Assembly: GCF_014192105.1 (NCBI RefSeq)
Contig: NZ_JACHXK010000022.1
Location: 34,261-98,260, forward strand
Source: Paenibacillus phyllosphaerae
Lineage (GTDB): Bacteria > Bacillota > Bacilli > Paenibacillales > Paenibacillaceae
Direction of reading: 5' to 3'
Length of the DNA: 64,000 nucleotides
The translations under genes were made by a program, and so were the position numbers. Shown here in pieces: positions 30,081 to 39,600 of this stretch. The notes below the pieces were generated by a model. The model was not told the origin of the DNA. It worked only from the letters and a program-made list of their open reading frames with translations, and searched no databases. How positions within the stretch are numbered: the stretch's first letter is position 1; the number at the start of each line of letters is the position of its first letter.

Positions 30081-31466
30081 TTAAGGCTGAAAAGGGATCC
30101 GCACCGTAAAGGTGCTCCCTTTGCCCGGATCGCTGTCGACTTGGATCGTACCGGCGCAGGTATCGACGATCCACTTGGCGATCGCAAGCCCAAGTCCATG
30201 ACCGCCGAGCTGGCGGGAACGCGCCTTATCCTCCCGATAGAAACGCTCGAAGATTCTGGCATGATCGGACGGCTTGATGCCGATGCCGTGATCTTGTACG
30301 GACAGGACGACGGCTGGCAGCTGGCGGTTCCTTCCTTCAGCCAAGGTGACATGGATCTCCTCGCCGGCAGGCGAATACTTGATGGCATTATCGATGAGAA
30401 TGACGAGCAGCTGCTGCAGCCGCGGTTCATCTCCGCGTACCATGAGCGTATCTGGCCCGCTAACAATGAGACGCATCTGTTTCGCCTCGAGCAAAGGCTT
30501 GAGCCCCCCAATTGTCCGCTCGGCGGTGGCCCGATAGTCGAACCATTCCTGCTGCAGCTCCACCCGCCCGGAGTCCGAGCGCGCCAGCGACAACAGGTCG
30601 CCGACGAGCCGGGTCATTCCTTTGACCTCGCCCTTCATATTCCCGAGCGTCCGCTTGGCAAAAGGCTCTTCGACCACCCTCTCCTCCATCTCCAACGCTT
30701 CGACCGATGAGAGCAGTATGCTTAGCGGCGTCCGCAGTTCATGCGATGCATCGGCTACGAACTCCCGCTGCCTTGCGAGCGACTGCGCGATCGGAATCAT
30801 GGCGCGGCCTGCCATCAGATAACTGACATAAAGGGCGACGAGGAAGAACAGAAGCGACAGGCCGATCAGCACGAGAATGAGCCAATGGAACAGCTCCTCC
30901 GAGGAGGACACATCCATGCCAACATACAAGGTGCCGACCAGCTGATCGCCGTTATAGAGGCTGCGGCTGGCGACCATATACGGCGTCGTCGTTTCTCTCC
31001 CGTCTTTGCCGCGGGCCGATCGGAATCGGTCTTCCGTCTGTAGTTCGACCACTTGCATATTGTCGCCGTGCTCCCAGGTGGAGAAGGACCGCAGCGCTTG
31101 CTTGCGAAGCCCGCTCTGGCGCTCTTCGCCGAGCAGCAGATTGCCCCGCCCATCGATCCAGTAATAGAAGGCCTGTTCAGCACCTAGCGCAAGTTCGGTG
31201 TCTAAGGAATTCCCTCTGCCGCCGCTGCCTCCGCGGATGGAGCTGCCGTTCTCGTTGAACAGACGGAATTCTTCATCCAGCATAAGCCGCAGCTTGTCTT
31301 TCTGACTCTCCGTAATGGAAATATGGACGAGCGTATACGCGATAGCTGCGAACAAACTCAAGAACAGGATGAGGAGCATGCTGTAACGAAGCGTCAGCCG
31401 CAGCTGGGTAGAACGGATGACGTCCTGCCGCTGGAGGAAGGGCAGACGCGCGAGCAGCCTACGCAT
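30081..31466 (-). CDS. Membrane sensor histidine kinase
   Basis: A 461-residue kinase with two membrane helices (about 29-49 and 195-218) around an extracytoplasmic sensor of about 145 residues containing a Gly-rich loop (SSIRGGSGGRGNS). The H-box is FVADASHELRTPLSI with His242; the N-box LVILIDNAIKYSP; the G-boxes VQDHGIGI and GGHGLGLAIA. HAMP is reduced to a short linker. It overlaps the response-regulator gene by 8 bases and is its partner. The signal is unknown. The divergent membrane protein/PspA pair is the likely target, by analogy with LiaRS or similar envelope-stress systems (inference). Confidence 0.9.
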   Translation of the reverse strand: MRRLLARLPFLQRQDVIRSTQLRLTLRYSMLLILFLSLFAAIAYTLVHISITESQKDKLRLMLDEEFRLFNENGSSIRGGSGGRGNSLDTELALGAEQAFYYWIDGRGNLLLGEERQSGLRKQALRSFSTWEHGDNMQVVELQTEDRFRSARGKDGRETTTPYMVASRSLYNGDQLVGTLYVGMDVSSSEELFHWLILVLIGLSLLFFLVALYVSYLMAGRAMIPIAQSLARQREFVADASHELRTPLSILLSSVEALEMEERVVEEPFAKRTLGNMKGEVKGMTRLVGDLLSLARSDSGRVELQQEWFDYRATAERTIGGLKPLLEAKQMRLIVSGPDTLMVRGDEPRLQQLLVILIDNAIKYSPAGEEIHVTLAEGRNRQLPAVVLSVQDHGIGIKPSDHARIFERFYREDKARSRQLGGHGLGLAIAKWIVDTCAGTIQVDSDPGKGSTFTVRIPFQP

Positions 31467-32133
31467 CGATCTTGTAGCCGATTCCCCGCACGCTCTGGAT
31501 CAGCTCCTTGCGCCCGGCCAAATCCAACTTGCGGCGGGTCAGCTTGACGGTCGCGTCGATGACCTTCAGCGTCACGTCGGTATCGAGCCCCCAGATGCGG
31601 TCGAGGATCAATTCGCGCGTCAGCACGCGGCCTTTGTTGGTGACGAGCAGGTCGAGCACCTGGAATTCCCGCGGCGTCAGCTGAATATGCTGCTGCTGCA
31701 GTTCAACGGTATGGCTCGCGCGATTGAGCGTGAGCTCGCCCAGCTTCACGACTTCTTCCATTATAGGCGCAAAATTGCGGCGGGTCAGCGCGCGAAGCCT
31801 CGCGATCAGCTCGTCCAGCTCGAACGGCTTGACGAGATAGTCGTCCGCCCCGGCGCCAAGTCCCTCCACCCGGTTCTCCAGCGCATCCTTGGCCGTCAGC
31901 ATCAGGATCGCCCCGCCGTACCCGGCCTTGCGCAGCCTCCGGCAGATCGTCACGCCGTCGCCCTCCGGCATCATCCAGTCCAGCATTACGACATCGTACG
32001 AGGAGGCCAGCGCGTAATCGTAAGCTTCCTCTCCCGTTGTCACCCAATCGGTGACGCATCCGGCCTTCTTGCCCAGCATATGCACGATTAATTCGCCCAG
32101 ACGGATATCATCTTCGGCCAATAGTATTTTCAT
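31459..32133 (-). CDS. OmpR/PhoB-family response regulator
   Basis: A 224-residue regulator. The receiver has acidic pair EDD at 7-9, phospho-acceptor Asp52 in VVMLDWMMPEGDG, and the Lys in DDYLVKPFELDEL. The C-terminal winged helix has LTPREFQVLDLLVTNKGRVL, DATVKLTRRKLDL and IQSVRGIGYKID. It precedes and overlaps the kinase gene, and the pair is divergent from the PspA operon, 151 bases away. Confidence 0.93.
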   Translation of the reverse strand: MKILLAEDDIRLGELIVHMLGKKAGCVTDWVTTGEEAYDYALASSYDVVMLDWMMPEGDGVTICRRLRKAGYGGAILMLTAKDALENRVEGLGAGADDYLVKPFELDELIARLRALTRRNFAPIMEEVVKLGELTLNRASHTVELQQQHIQLTPREFQVLDLLVTNKGRVLTRELILDRIWGLDTDVTLKVIDATVKLTRRKLDLAGRKELIQSVRGIGYKIDA

Positions 32134-32284
32134 AGACGGTCGCCTCGCTCTCTATCATTCAACTTCCTTCTCCTAAATTAGCACGCGAAGATGAAAATGA
32201 TATGAAGAAACGGATTTCACTTATTTTTCACCAAGTGGCGGTAGGATGGGTCTTGTAACGAGAACGAGGAGGTGACGAGTACGA

Positions 32285-32806
32285 ATGAAAGCGTCAGGTT
32301 CCAAACTGATTAAATGGTCCATCATCGGATCGCTGGCCGTCGTGTTGCTGCTGGCATCGATGCACCTGCTTCATGGCACCGTCTTAGCAAGAGGTGCACA
32401 TCATGCCTTCCAGTTCGGCCATGAGAGCGGCCGGTTCATCGGCGGCGAACGCTTCGAGCGTATCACGGTTGTCGAGCACAAACGCGCGGTGTTCCCGCTG
32501 CTCGCCTTGCTGCTTAAAGTCGGCGTCCTGCTGCTCGGCGCGGCTCTGTTCGTCAAAGGCAAGTCGATCGTGAAGTGGGGCGGAGGCTTCTTCGCACTGC
32601 TGGCTCTCTGGTCGCTCCTGTCCTTCTGGACGATCGTGATCGGCGCGGCGATCGTAGCCGCTTACTGGCTGATGCGCAAGAAGAAAGGCCAAGAACCACA
32701 ATTGACCGCTTCGGCGGAATGGCTCGGACAAGCTGGGCCACAAGCCTATAACCAAGCTTATATCTTAGATCAATGGGAACAACAAATTCGCAAGGAGGAG
32801 AAATAA
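32285..32806 (+). CDS. Unknown membrane protein upstream of PspA (LiaI-like position)
   Basis: A 173-residue protein that I do not recognise by family. It has an N-terminal membrane segment (WSIIGSLAVVLLLASMHLL), an outside loop with several His and Phe (GAHHAFQFGHESGRFIGGER), then two or three more helices (LLALLLKVGVLLLGAALFV; LLSFWTIVIGAAIVAAYWLM) and a charged cytoplasmic tail. It ends 2 bases before the PspA gene and contains the AAGGAGG of that gene, so the two are made together. It may be the membrane anchor for the PspA protein, as LiaI is for LiaH (inference). Confidence 0.75.
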   Translation: MKASGSKLIKWSIIGSLAVVLLLASMHLLHGTVLARGAHHAFQFGHESGRFIGGERFERITVVEHKRAVFPLLALLLKVGVLLLGAALFVKGKSIVKWGGGFFALLALWSLLSFWTIVIGAAIVAAYWLMRKKKGQEPQLTASAEWLGQAGPQAYNQAYILDQWEQQIRKEEK

Positions 32807-32808
32807 TT

Positions 32809-33480
32809 ATGGGTATTTTCGGACGCGTCAAAACAATCGTACAATCCGACATTCACAACTTCCTCGATAAGGTCGAGGATCCGGTAAGCATGGTGAAGCA
32901 TTACATCCGCGAGCTCGAAGAGCAGCTCGACGCCGCTCAAGGCGCCTTGTCCCAACAATTGTTGGTCGAACGCAAGCATGCATCCCTTATTGAACAGACG
33001 GAAGCCATCGTGAGCAAGCGCAGCGCCCAAGCGGAACTGGCCGTCGACCGCGGCGAGGACCATATCGCCCAGATCGCGCTTCGCGAGAAGTTGATCCATC
33101 AGGAGCGCCTGGCGTTCTACCGCAGCCAGTACGAGTCCATTCAGCTGCAGACGTCGCAGCTGACCGACCAGATCAATCAGCTTAAAGCGACATATGATAC
33201 GATGCAGGCCAAGAAACATTATTTGATCGCACGCGTCAATGCCGCAGAAGCGATGCAAGGCGTGAGCACGACGCTCAATAATTTCGACGCCGGCAAGGTG
33301 GCGAGAGGTTTTGCCCGGATCGAGGAGAAGGTGTGGAAGCTGGAGGCGGATGTAAGCGCGAGCCGCCAGATGCAGGCGATTCTTCATCCGGCAGGCGCGT
33401 ACGGTTCGCAGGACCCGCTGAAGGACAGCGTGGCGCTCGAACTCGAAGCATTGAAGCAGCGCAGAGCAGCGAAGGTATAA
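32809..33480 (+). CDS. pspA: PspA/IM30 (ESCRT-III-like) family protein
   Basis: A 223-residue coiled-coil protein: GIFGRVKTIVQSDIHNFLDK, VEDPVSMVKHYIRELEEQLD, and long heptad stretches to about residue 180. PspA proteins bind anionic membrane, polymerise into ring or rod structures and protect damaged membranes. The amphipathic N-terminal helix is present. Ribosome site AAGGAGGAG before the ATG at 32809. Its operon mate is a membrane protein and a two-component system lies divergent. Confidence 0.93.
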   Translation: MGIFGRVKTIVQSDIHNFLDKVEDPVSMVKHYIRELEEQLDAAQGALSQQLLVERKHASLIEQTEAIVSKRSAQAELAVDRGEDHIAQIALREKLIHQERLAFYRSQYESIQLQTSQLTDQINQLKATYDTMQAKKHYLIARVNAAEAMQGVSTTLNNFDAGKVARGFARIEEKVWKLEADVSASRQMQAILHPAGAYGSQDPLKDSVALELEALKQRRAAKV

Positions 33481-33511
33481 GCATACGTCTCCTCCCACGA
33501 CATATGGACAA

Positions 33512-33581
33512 GCAAACAACCGCAGACGATCCTCCGATTGGCTCCCCCTTTCCGGATCGTTCCCTGCGGTTGTTTGCCTTT
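33512..33581 (+). terminator. Large terminator hairpin after the pspA gene
   Basis: GCAAACAACCGCAG pairs with CTGCGGTTGTTTGC, with a second helix ACGATCC/GGATCGT inside. The end is TT only, but the outer arm is T-rich. Confidence 0.7.
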
Positions 33582-33644
33582 CGGTTGACAGGAGCGCGGA
33601 ACGGGTAAATAAAAGCAGATGCTTTACTTAGGAGGCGATGCAAG

Positions 33645-34076
33645 ATGCTTTTTTCTCATGCGGTAGTCGCATTCGATGGTTCGGTGCAGTCGTGGAAGGC
33701 GCTTGAATATGCGGTTCATTTGGCCGAGAACGGGCAAGCGGAATCGCTGAGCGTGGTTCATGTCTACAGTTTCCCTTATCTGGCCGTCCCGGATGCCGTC
33801 GTGTACGCCCCGGCAGAACTGCAGAAGGAGATGTACGATCAGGCGAGCGTGCTGATCGACGAAGCCGCCAAGCGGATCGAACATCTGCCGAATGCGCGTA
33901 CGGAGCTGATGCAGGGCAGCCCCGCGCAGAGCCTGTTGGAATATGCGGACAAGCATCAGGCGTCGCTCATCGTCATCGGCAGCAGAGGGCTCGGCGGTAT
34001 CCGCGAATTCATGATGGGCAGCGTCAGCCATAATGTCGTTCAGCATAGCGCTGTTCCGGTACTGGTCGTGAAATAG
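33645..34076 (+). CDS. Universal stress protein (UspA family)
   Basis: A 143-residue single Usp domain: FSHAVVAFDGSVQSWKALEY and the ATP-binding loop IVIGSRGLGGIREFMMGSVS followed by HNVVQHSAVPVLVV. The GxxG-9-GS/T pattern for ATP binding is intact. Role: general stress survival; partner unknown. Monocistronic with its own terminator. Confidence 0.93.
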   Translation: MLFSHAVVAFDGSVQSWKALEYAVHLAENGQAESLSVVHVYSFPYLAVPDAVVYAPAELQKEMYDQASVLIDEAAKRIEHLPNARTELMQGSPAQSLLEYADKHQASLIVIGSRGLGGIREFMMGSVSHNVVQHSAVPVLVVK

Positions 34077-34100
34077 CGCCAATATATAGAATGTGAGAGG

Positions 34101-34130
34101 ACCTCCAATCATTGCGGTTGGGGGCTTTTT
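34101..34130 (+). terminator. Terminator of the Usp gene
   Basis: CCTCCAA pairs with TTGGGGG (one G-T pair) around a short loop, followed by TTTTT. Confidence 0.85.
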
Positions 34131-34279
34131 GCTATTCCAAGCCTGGATAATCTTCAGATTGTAAGTAAGCAGGTCGGCGAAGCTATGAAGTAATTCACAG
34201 ACTGCGCGGCGTCGATTTGTTGTAAAGTCTTTCCAAACCCTACAAGTGGGCTCTAATTAGGTCGAAAAAACTAAAACTT

Positions 34280-34297
34280 TGTCGAAACAATGTCGAA
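34280..34297 (+). promoter_or_regulatory. Tandem Spo0A boxes (0A boxes)
   Basis: Two perfect TGTCGAA boxes (34280-34286 and 34291-34297) lie 11 bases apart, one helical turn, with a third partial copy GTCGAAA at 34261. TGTCGAA is the Spo0A consensus. A TATAAT (34338-34343) lies about 40 bases downstream without a good -35, which suits a Spo0A-controlled promoter. The rest of the gap 34131-34386 shows no gene. Confidence 0.65.
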
Positions 34298-34386
34298 TTT
34301 ACTATTTTTGATACTAGGATGAAAGAGGTTCTGGCTTTATAATATTGGAACAGGGTTTGAAATTACACACAAAAAGAGGATGCCGC

Positions 34387-36456
34387 ATGGACCACATGGA
34401 CCACATGAATCATATGGAAGGTCACTACAACACGTTAACCGTCGCTCTGTCACTGCTTATCGCGATGGCGGCTTCCTACTCCGCGCTCGATTTGGCGGGG
34501 AAAATCGCAAGGGTCACGGGCAAGAGCCGTAAAATTTGGCTGGCCGCGGGCTCTTTTGTCATGGGTGTCGGCGTGTGGTCGATGCACTTTGTCGGGATGT
34601 TGGCATTCCACTTGGACGTTAACGTAACCTACAATACGGCGATCACCGTGCTGTCGATGGTCTTCAGCATCGGTGCGTCCTATGTGTCCTTCCAGGTGAC
34701 GGCTGCCGTTCAGGCGACGAACAAGCGCCGGGCTTTTGCCGGATTCATCATGGGCACCGGCATTATCGCGATGCATTATACCGGTATGGCTGCGATTCAA
34801 AAGCCGATTACCATCACATATAATCCTTTCTACTGGCTGCTGTCTGCCTTGATTGCGTATGCGGCATCGTATGCCGCCCTTTACTTGTTCCTGCGGCTGC
34901 GGCATACGGCTGGCTTCTCGTATTGGAAGCTGCTCTGCTCGGTCATCATGGGCATTGCCATCTGCGGGATGCATTATACGGGCATGCTGGCCACGAATTT
35001 CTCCTTGGATTACACGTCCGTTACGGACACGACGGATATGATGGGCTCCTCGCGTCTTGTGCTGCTTATCGGCGTTGCGGTTGCCACGTTCGTCATCCTG
35101 ATCATGTCTGCCGGCATCATGTTCTTCGACCGCACGGTGCTCGAACGGATGGCCTACTACGATGCGTTGACGGGCTTGCTTAACCGCCATCAACTCATTA
35201 ATTACTTCGAGACGTCGTTCATCGGCAAAGAAACGGGTTTCCTGCTCTTCGTGGATCTGGACCGCTTCAAGACGATTAACGATACGCTCGGACACGATGT
35301 CGGCGATCTTGTGATCAAAGAGATTGCGGCCCGCCTGCGGTTAACGGTATCTGGAGACCAGACCGTATTCCGGCTGGGCGGCGACGAATTCCTGATTGCC
35401 TCTTCCCGCGGAAACAAGGAGGTAGCAGGACGTCTGGCCGGGGTAGTACTGCGCGAAATCCGCAAGACGCTGCACGTCTCCGGTCACGATATCCAATTGA
35501 CCGCCAGCGTAGGAGCAAGTCTTGCTCCTGAGCACGGCACGAACCGGACCGCGCTCCTGAAGACGGCGGACATGGCTTTGTATCAGGCGAAACAACTAGG
35601 TAGAAATCAATACCGTCTATTCGATGAAGAGCTCGATCGCAAGTTCATTCGCCGCATGGAGCTTGAACGCGATCTAAGCCGGGCCGTAGCCGAAGGCGAG
35701 CTGTTCGTCATGTATCAGCCCAAGTGGGATGCCCAGACTGACCGGATCAGCGGCGCCGAAGCGCTCATGCGCTGGCAGCATCCGGTGCTCGGCTTGATCT
35801 CGCCGGGGGAATTCATTCCGATTGCGGAAGAGACCGGGCTCATCGTGCCGATGACGAGGTGGATGCTGAAGGATGTGTGCTTGAAGCGTCAGGCGTGGCA
35901 GGAGCAGGGCATTGCGCCGTTCCGTGTCTCCGTTAACATGTCCATCCGGGTGTTCGAGCGGGGCATGCTGCAAGAGATGGTGAATGAAGCATTAAGCGTC
36001 TCGGGTCTGTCGCCAGAGCTGCTGGAGCTGGAGATTACGGAGACGATCGCGATGCACGATCTCCCGGACAAGGCGAAGCAGCTTCAGTCGCTGCGCAAAC
36101 TCGGCGTAACGGTATCGATGGATGACTTTGGCACCGGCTACTCGTCGCTCGGGAACCTGGATGAGCTACCGATCGATGTGCTGAAGATTGACCAATCATT
36201 CGTGCGTCAGAGTGCCGTTCACTCCAAGCAGGCGATTATCAGCACCATTATCGCGATTGCCGGACACTTGAATCTCGAGGTAGTCGCCGAAGGGGTCGAG
36301 ACGTCCGAGCAGATCGAATTCCTCCTTTCGCGAGGCTGCGCGATTATGCAGGGGTACTACTACGGCAAGCCAATGGAAGCTGCCGCGATGGAGAAATGGA
36401 TCGATGATATGGCCCACGGCTCCCAGAAGCTGCAGGAGAAGAAGGCGCACTCATAA
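34387..36456 (+). CDS. MHYT-GGDEF-EAL membrane protein (c-di-GMP synthesis/degradation)
   Basis: A 689-residue protein. The N-terminal sensor has seven membrane helices with MHYT motifs (VWSMHFVGMLAF, AMHYTGMAAI, CGMHYTGMLA), proposed in the literature to bind a metal, possibly copper, and sense a diatomic gas. Before them is a Met/His-rich start, MDHMDHMNHMEGHYN. The GGDEF domain has an intact RLGGDEFLIA (331-335). The EAL domain has EAL at 458-460, MDDFGTGYSSL and EVVAEGVET, so both activities are possible; which dominates cannot be told. ATG 34387 after AGAGGATGCCGC; an in-frame TTG at 34345 is less likely. Confidence 0.93.
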   Translation: MDHMDHMNHMEGHYNTLTVALSLLIAMAASYSALDLAGKIARVTGKSRKIWLAAGSFVMGVGVWSMHFVGMLAFHLDVNVTYNTAITVLSMVFSIGASYVSFQVTAAVQATNKRRAFAGFIMGTGIIAMHYTGMAAIQKPITITYNPFYWLLSALIAYAASYAALYLFLRLRHTAGFSYWKLLCSVIMGIAICGMHYTGMLATNFSLDYTSVTDTTDMMGSSRLVLLIGVAVATFVILIMSAGIMFFDRTVLERMAYYDALTGLLNRHQLINYFETSFIGKETGFLLFVDLDRFKTINDTLGHDVGDLVIKEIAARLRLTVSGDQTVFRLGGDEFLIASSRGNKEVAGRLAGVVLREIRKTLHVSGHDIQLTASVGASLAPEHGTNRTALLKTADMALYQAKQLGRNQYRLFDEELDRKFIRRMELERDLSRAVAEGELFVMYQPKWDAQTDRISGAEALMRWQHPVLGLISPGEFIPIAEETGLIVPMTRWMLKDVCLKRQAWQEQGIAPFRVSVNMSIRVFERGMLQEMVNEALSVSGLSPELLELEITETIAMHDLPDKAKQLQSLRKLGVTVSMDDFGTGYSSLGNLDELPIDVLKIDQSFVRQSAVHSKQAIISTIIAIAGHLNLEVVAEGVETSEQIEFLLSRGCAIMQGYYYGKPMEAAAMEKWIDDMAHGSQKLQEKKAHS

Positions 36457-36468
36457 ATGTTGAAGAAG

Positions 36469-36508
36469 ACCGCTGCTTGAGGGGATGTCCCTTGAGCGGC
36501 GGTTTTTT
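36469..36508 (+). terminator. Terminator of the GGDEF-EAL gene
   Basis: ACCGCTGCTT pairs imperfectly with GAGCGGCGGT, with an inner AGGG/CCCT helix, followed by TTTTTT. Confidence 0.85.
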
Positions 36509-36654
36509 GCATGTATTCATAGTTCTATGAGACTACGTCATTAGGTGTGGAGTCGACAGAAAACGCTATAGATTCAGGCTTAATTTCATAGTTTGTTCTG
36601 GTAGAGTGTGATAGAATTGGTAGCAGTTAACCTCATGCTGAAGGGTGATGCAAG

Positions 36655-39600
36655 TTGCGCAGAATAACAGCTGCGATGCTATCTGTTTTATTAATTGGAG
36701 GACTGGTTCCTGAAGGCGTGATGAACGCTGCAGGGACCGATGCAGGTAAGCCGAATCTAGTGAATGGAAGAATTGAAGGCGACCGGACGATCGTGCTTAC
36801 CTTTGACAAGCTGTTAACCGATCTGGATAGTTCCGAAGACCCAACAGGCGGGAGCAGCGACTATGAAACGGAGAACGTATCGACCGGGTACATTACGACC
36901 TCGATCCCTTCTTCGGAAAATAGGCTGATCAGTGCGGAGGCGCAGGGGACGGAGCTGCGTATGACGTTTAACAGTTCGATCAGTAATTTGAATCTCATTG
37001 ACTTGACGGTCTATGCGGGCGCCGTCCATCTTGTGGATGATGTCAGTTCGTACAGCGACGAGATTAGAGATTACCGGGTGCGCACGGAACAAGGCAAGCT
37101 TGCGCTCAAGCAGGAAATCGATGCGCAAGGGACCGGGTTCAGCCTTGAAGGCATTATGGCGTATCTGAAAACGCTGCCGGAGAATACGAATATCGTGGGC
37201 TTGCCTAATATTAATGGTGCGGACATCCGCTTCCTCCTGTCCTTGATGGATTTCGGTCTAGTGGACCGTTCCGGGTTGGTCGTTGCGCTGGAGAAGGCGG
37301 ATGAGCTGCTGGAGAAGACGAAGACGACTGCAGGATTAGCGGAAAAACACACAGCGTTCGAGAATGCTGTAGCGGGCTACCGGGAGCTGCTTGGTACGGG
37401 AGCGACACCGATGCAGCGTCAGCTGGATGAAGCTTCTTTAGCGCTTGATAATGCGCGGTTTGCGTTCGAACTAGCTAGCTTGAACTATCGCACGCCAGCT
37501 GGCCCGGAGGCTATAGAGCCGGTGCCTGGCACGCTGCTGGCTTCGCTTGAGACAGTTCCGTTGGCGAAGGATAGCGAAGCGGAGATTCAGCTGTTCACGG
37601 AAGCGGACCGCTTGGCGCTGCTGGATTCGACGAGCGGGCAGAGGGCCGCCGTACGCGTGAAGCTGCCGAGCAATACGGATAACGGATTCAATAACTATCG
37701 GATTGGCGATCGGGTTGGCGTTATGGTCGGTGAAGGGGCTGCGTCTTTTTACTTCCAGCCTCAACTTGTCGGGGCGGATATTGCACGGCTGAACAATTCG
37801 AATCCGAACGACAACTGGATTACGTTCGATATTACCCCTTATTTCACCGGCGTGATAGGGGGGAGCGAGGTCCCGAACTATACGGATCTGGCAGATACCG
37901 ACGTCGTATCGATTAAGACGGGGAATGTTGAACCGTACGTTATCCGTGTGGACGTCGCGCCTACGCCTAAGTTCGTGATTCCGGCCGAAACAGAGGGGAC
38001 CACACCAACCTATACTTCTGAGCTTGCGGCGGCCGTAGGCGACGAGGTCACGGTTCAAGTGAATGAAGGCTGCAGCGTCGGAGCTCCTACCGAAGGAAGC
38101 TGCATCGATCTCTATGCTATATCGCAGGCGGAGGATACTCCATCCGGAGATGGGCTGGTTGATTATCTTCGCGGGTTGGAGCCTGTTTCTTCGCTCGATG
38201 CTTCACCGAACCAAAGCATGAGCCTCTCGTTCTGGACCGGTGAGTTGGCAGCGGGTGGATACTCCGTGTATGCGGTTGATTTCCGCCATCAGGTATCTGC
38301 GCCAATTAAGTTGACGTTGAGCGGTGAATCCGTACCTGTCGTTCACAATGACGCGGAACTGGCCGAACGATTGAGTGCCAGCGAGCCGCCAGCCATGGTG
38401 AAGGCGGAGAATATCGGCGGATATACCGGGCAGCTGCAGCTTCAGCAAGACGAGAGCGGCGGCTATTATTACCGCTCCGGGGTCGGTAAGGCTTTTGTCG
38501 CCGATGCGAAGGGGTTGACGCTCGCGCTGCAGGATGAGAATCTCAGCCTGATCTACTTGGCGGATGATATCCGGTTGGACACGGCTTATACATTCCCGAG
38601 CCATTCGAGCGAATTAACGCTGAGTGCAGGCGTAGAGCGTGTCATTCAAGCGCGCGGGTTCGAGGGCAACTACGAGAACCTTTTTGAGGACGACAAGGTC
38701 TCGATCGTGGATACGGCGAGCGTAAGCACCGCTATCACCGCCGCGGAAGCTTACTTGGTGGCGACATATACGATAGATGGTGTAGATGGCAGCGAGCCAA
38801 GATCGGCGCTATCTTCACTAATCGAGCAGGCCAAGCTGCTTGTGAGTGAACTGACGACGCAAGCAGCGGTCACGCAAGCAGCGGAAACTCTAAGCGCAGA
38901 GCTATCATCCTATAAGCAATACATTATTGGCGTGCGTCCGATGGCGATGCCGGAGCAAGTCACACCGACGCCGGATACGATCCTTGCGACGCTTGCGTCC
39001 GAAGAGGACTTGCTCATTCTTACGGGTAATGTAATTGAGCGGATACAGAACGGGGAAGAGCAAGCGGTAGTGTCCGTGAAGCTGCCGAGCAATACTGGCG
39101 CACCTGGAGATTACCGGGCAGGCGACCGGGTTGTCGCTGCGATCAGCGAGTGGGTGAGGGAATACACGTTGACCGAGGCAGATGTCGAACGGCTTGGCAA
39201 TGATGATGTGTCGGACAATACCGTCGAAGTCGATATCAGCGGGTTCTTTCATAGCTGGATGGCTGAGGGGCTTATGGATGGGGACTATCTGCAGCTGAGC
39301 GCCTATACGGTGAACGGTTCGAATGAAGGACTCAGCTCGGATTGGACACTGGGACCAGAACTCAAGGTCTCCATCGTGGATACGGCGAACCTGAGCACTA
39401 CTATCACTGCCGCAGAAGCATACTTGGTGGCGACATATACGATAGATGGTGTAGACGGCAGCGAGCCCAGAACGGCGCTGACTTCGCTAATTGAACAGGC
39501 CATGTTACTTGTGAGCGAACCGACGACGCAGGAAGCAGTCAGCCAAGCGGCGGAAGGTCTAAACGCAGAGCTATCCTCCTATAAGCAATACATTATTGGC

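Noticed and set aside
36541..36654. Single GTCGACA site before the giant repeat protein as a Spo0A box
   Set aside because: One imperfect box without a partner or a clear promoter is not enough.
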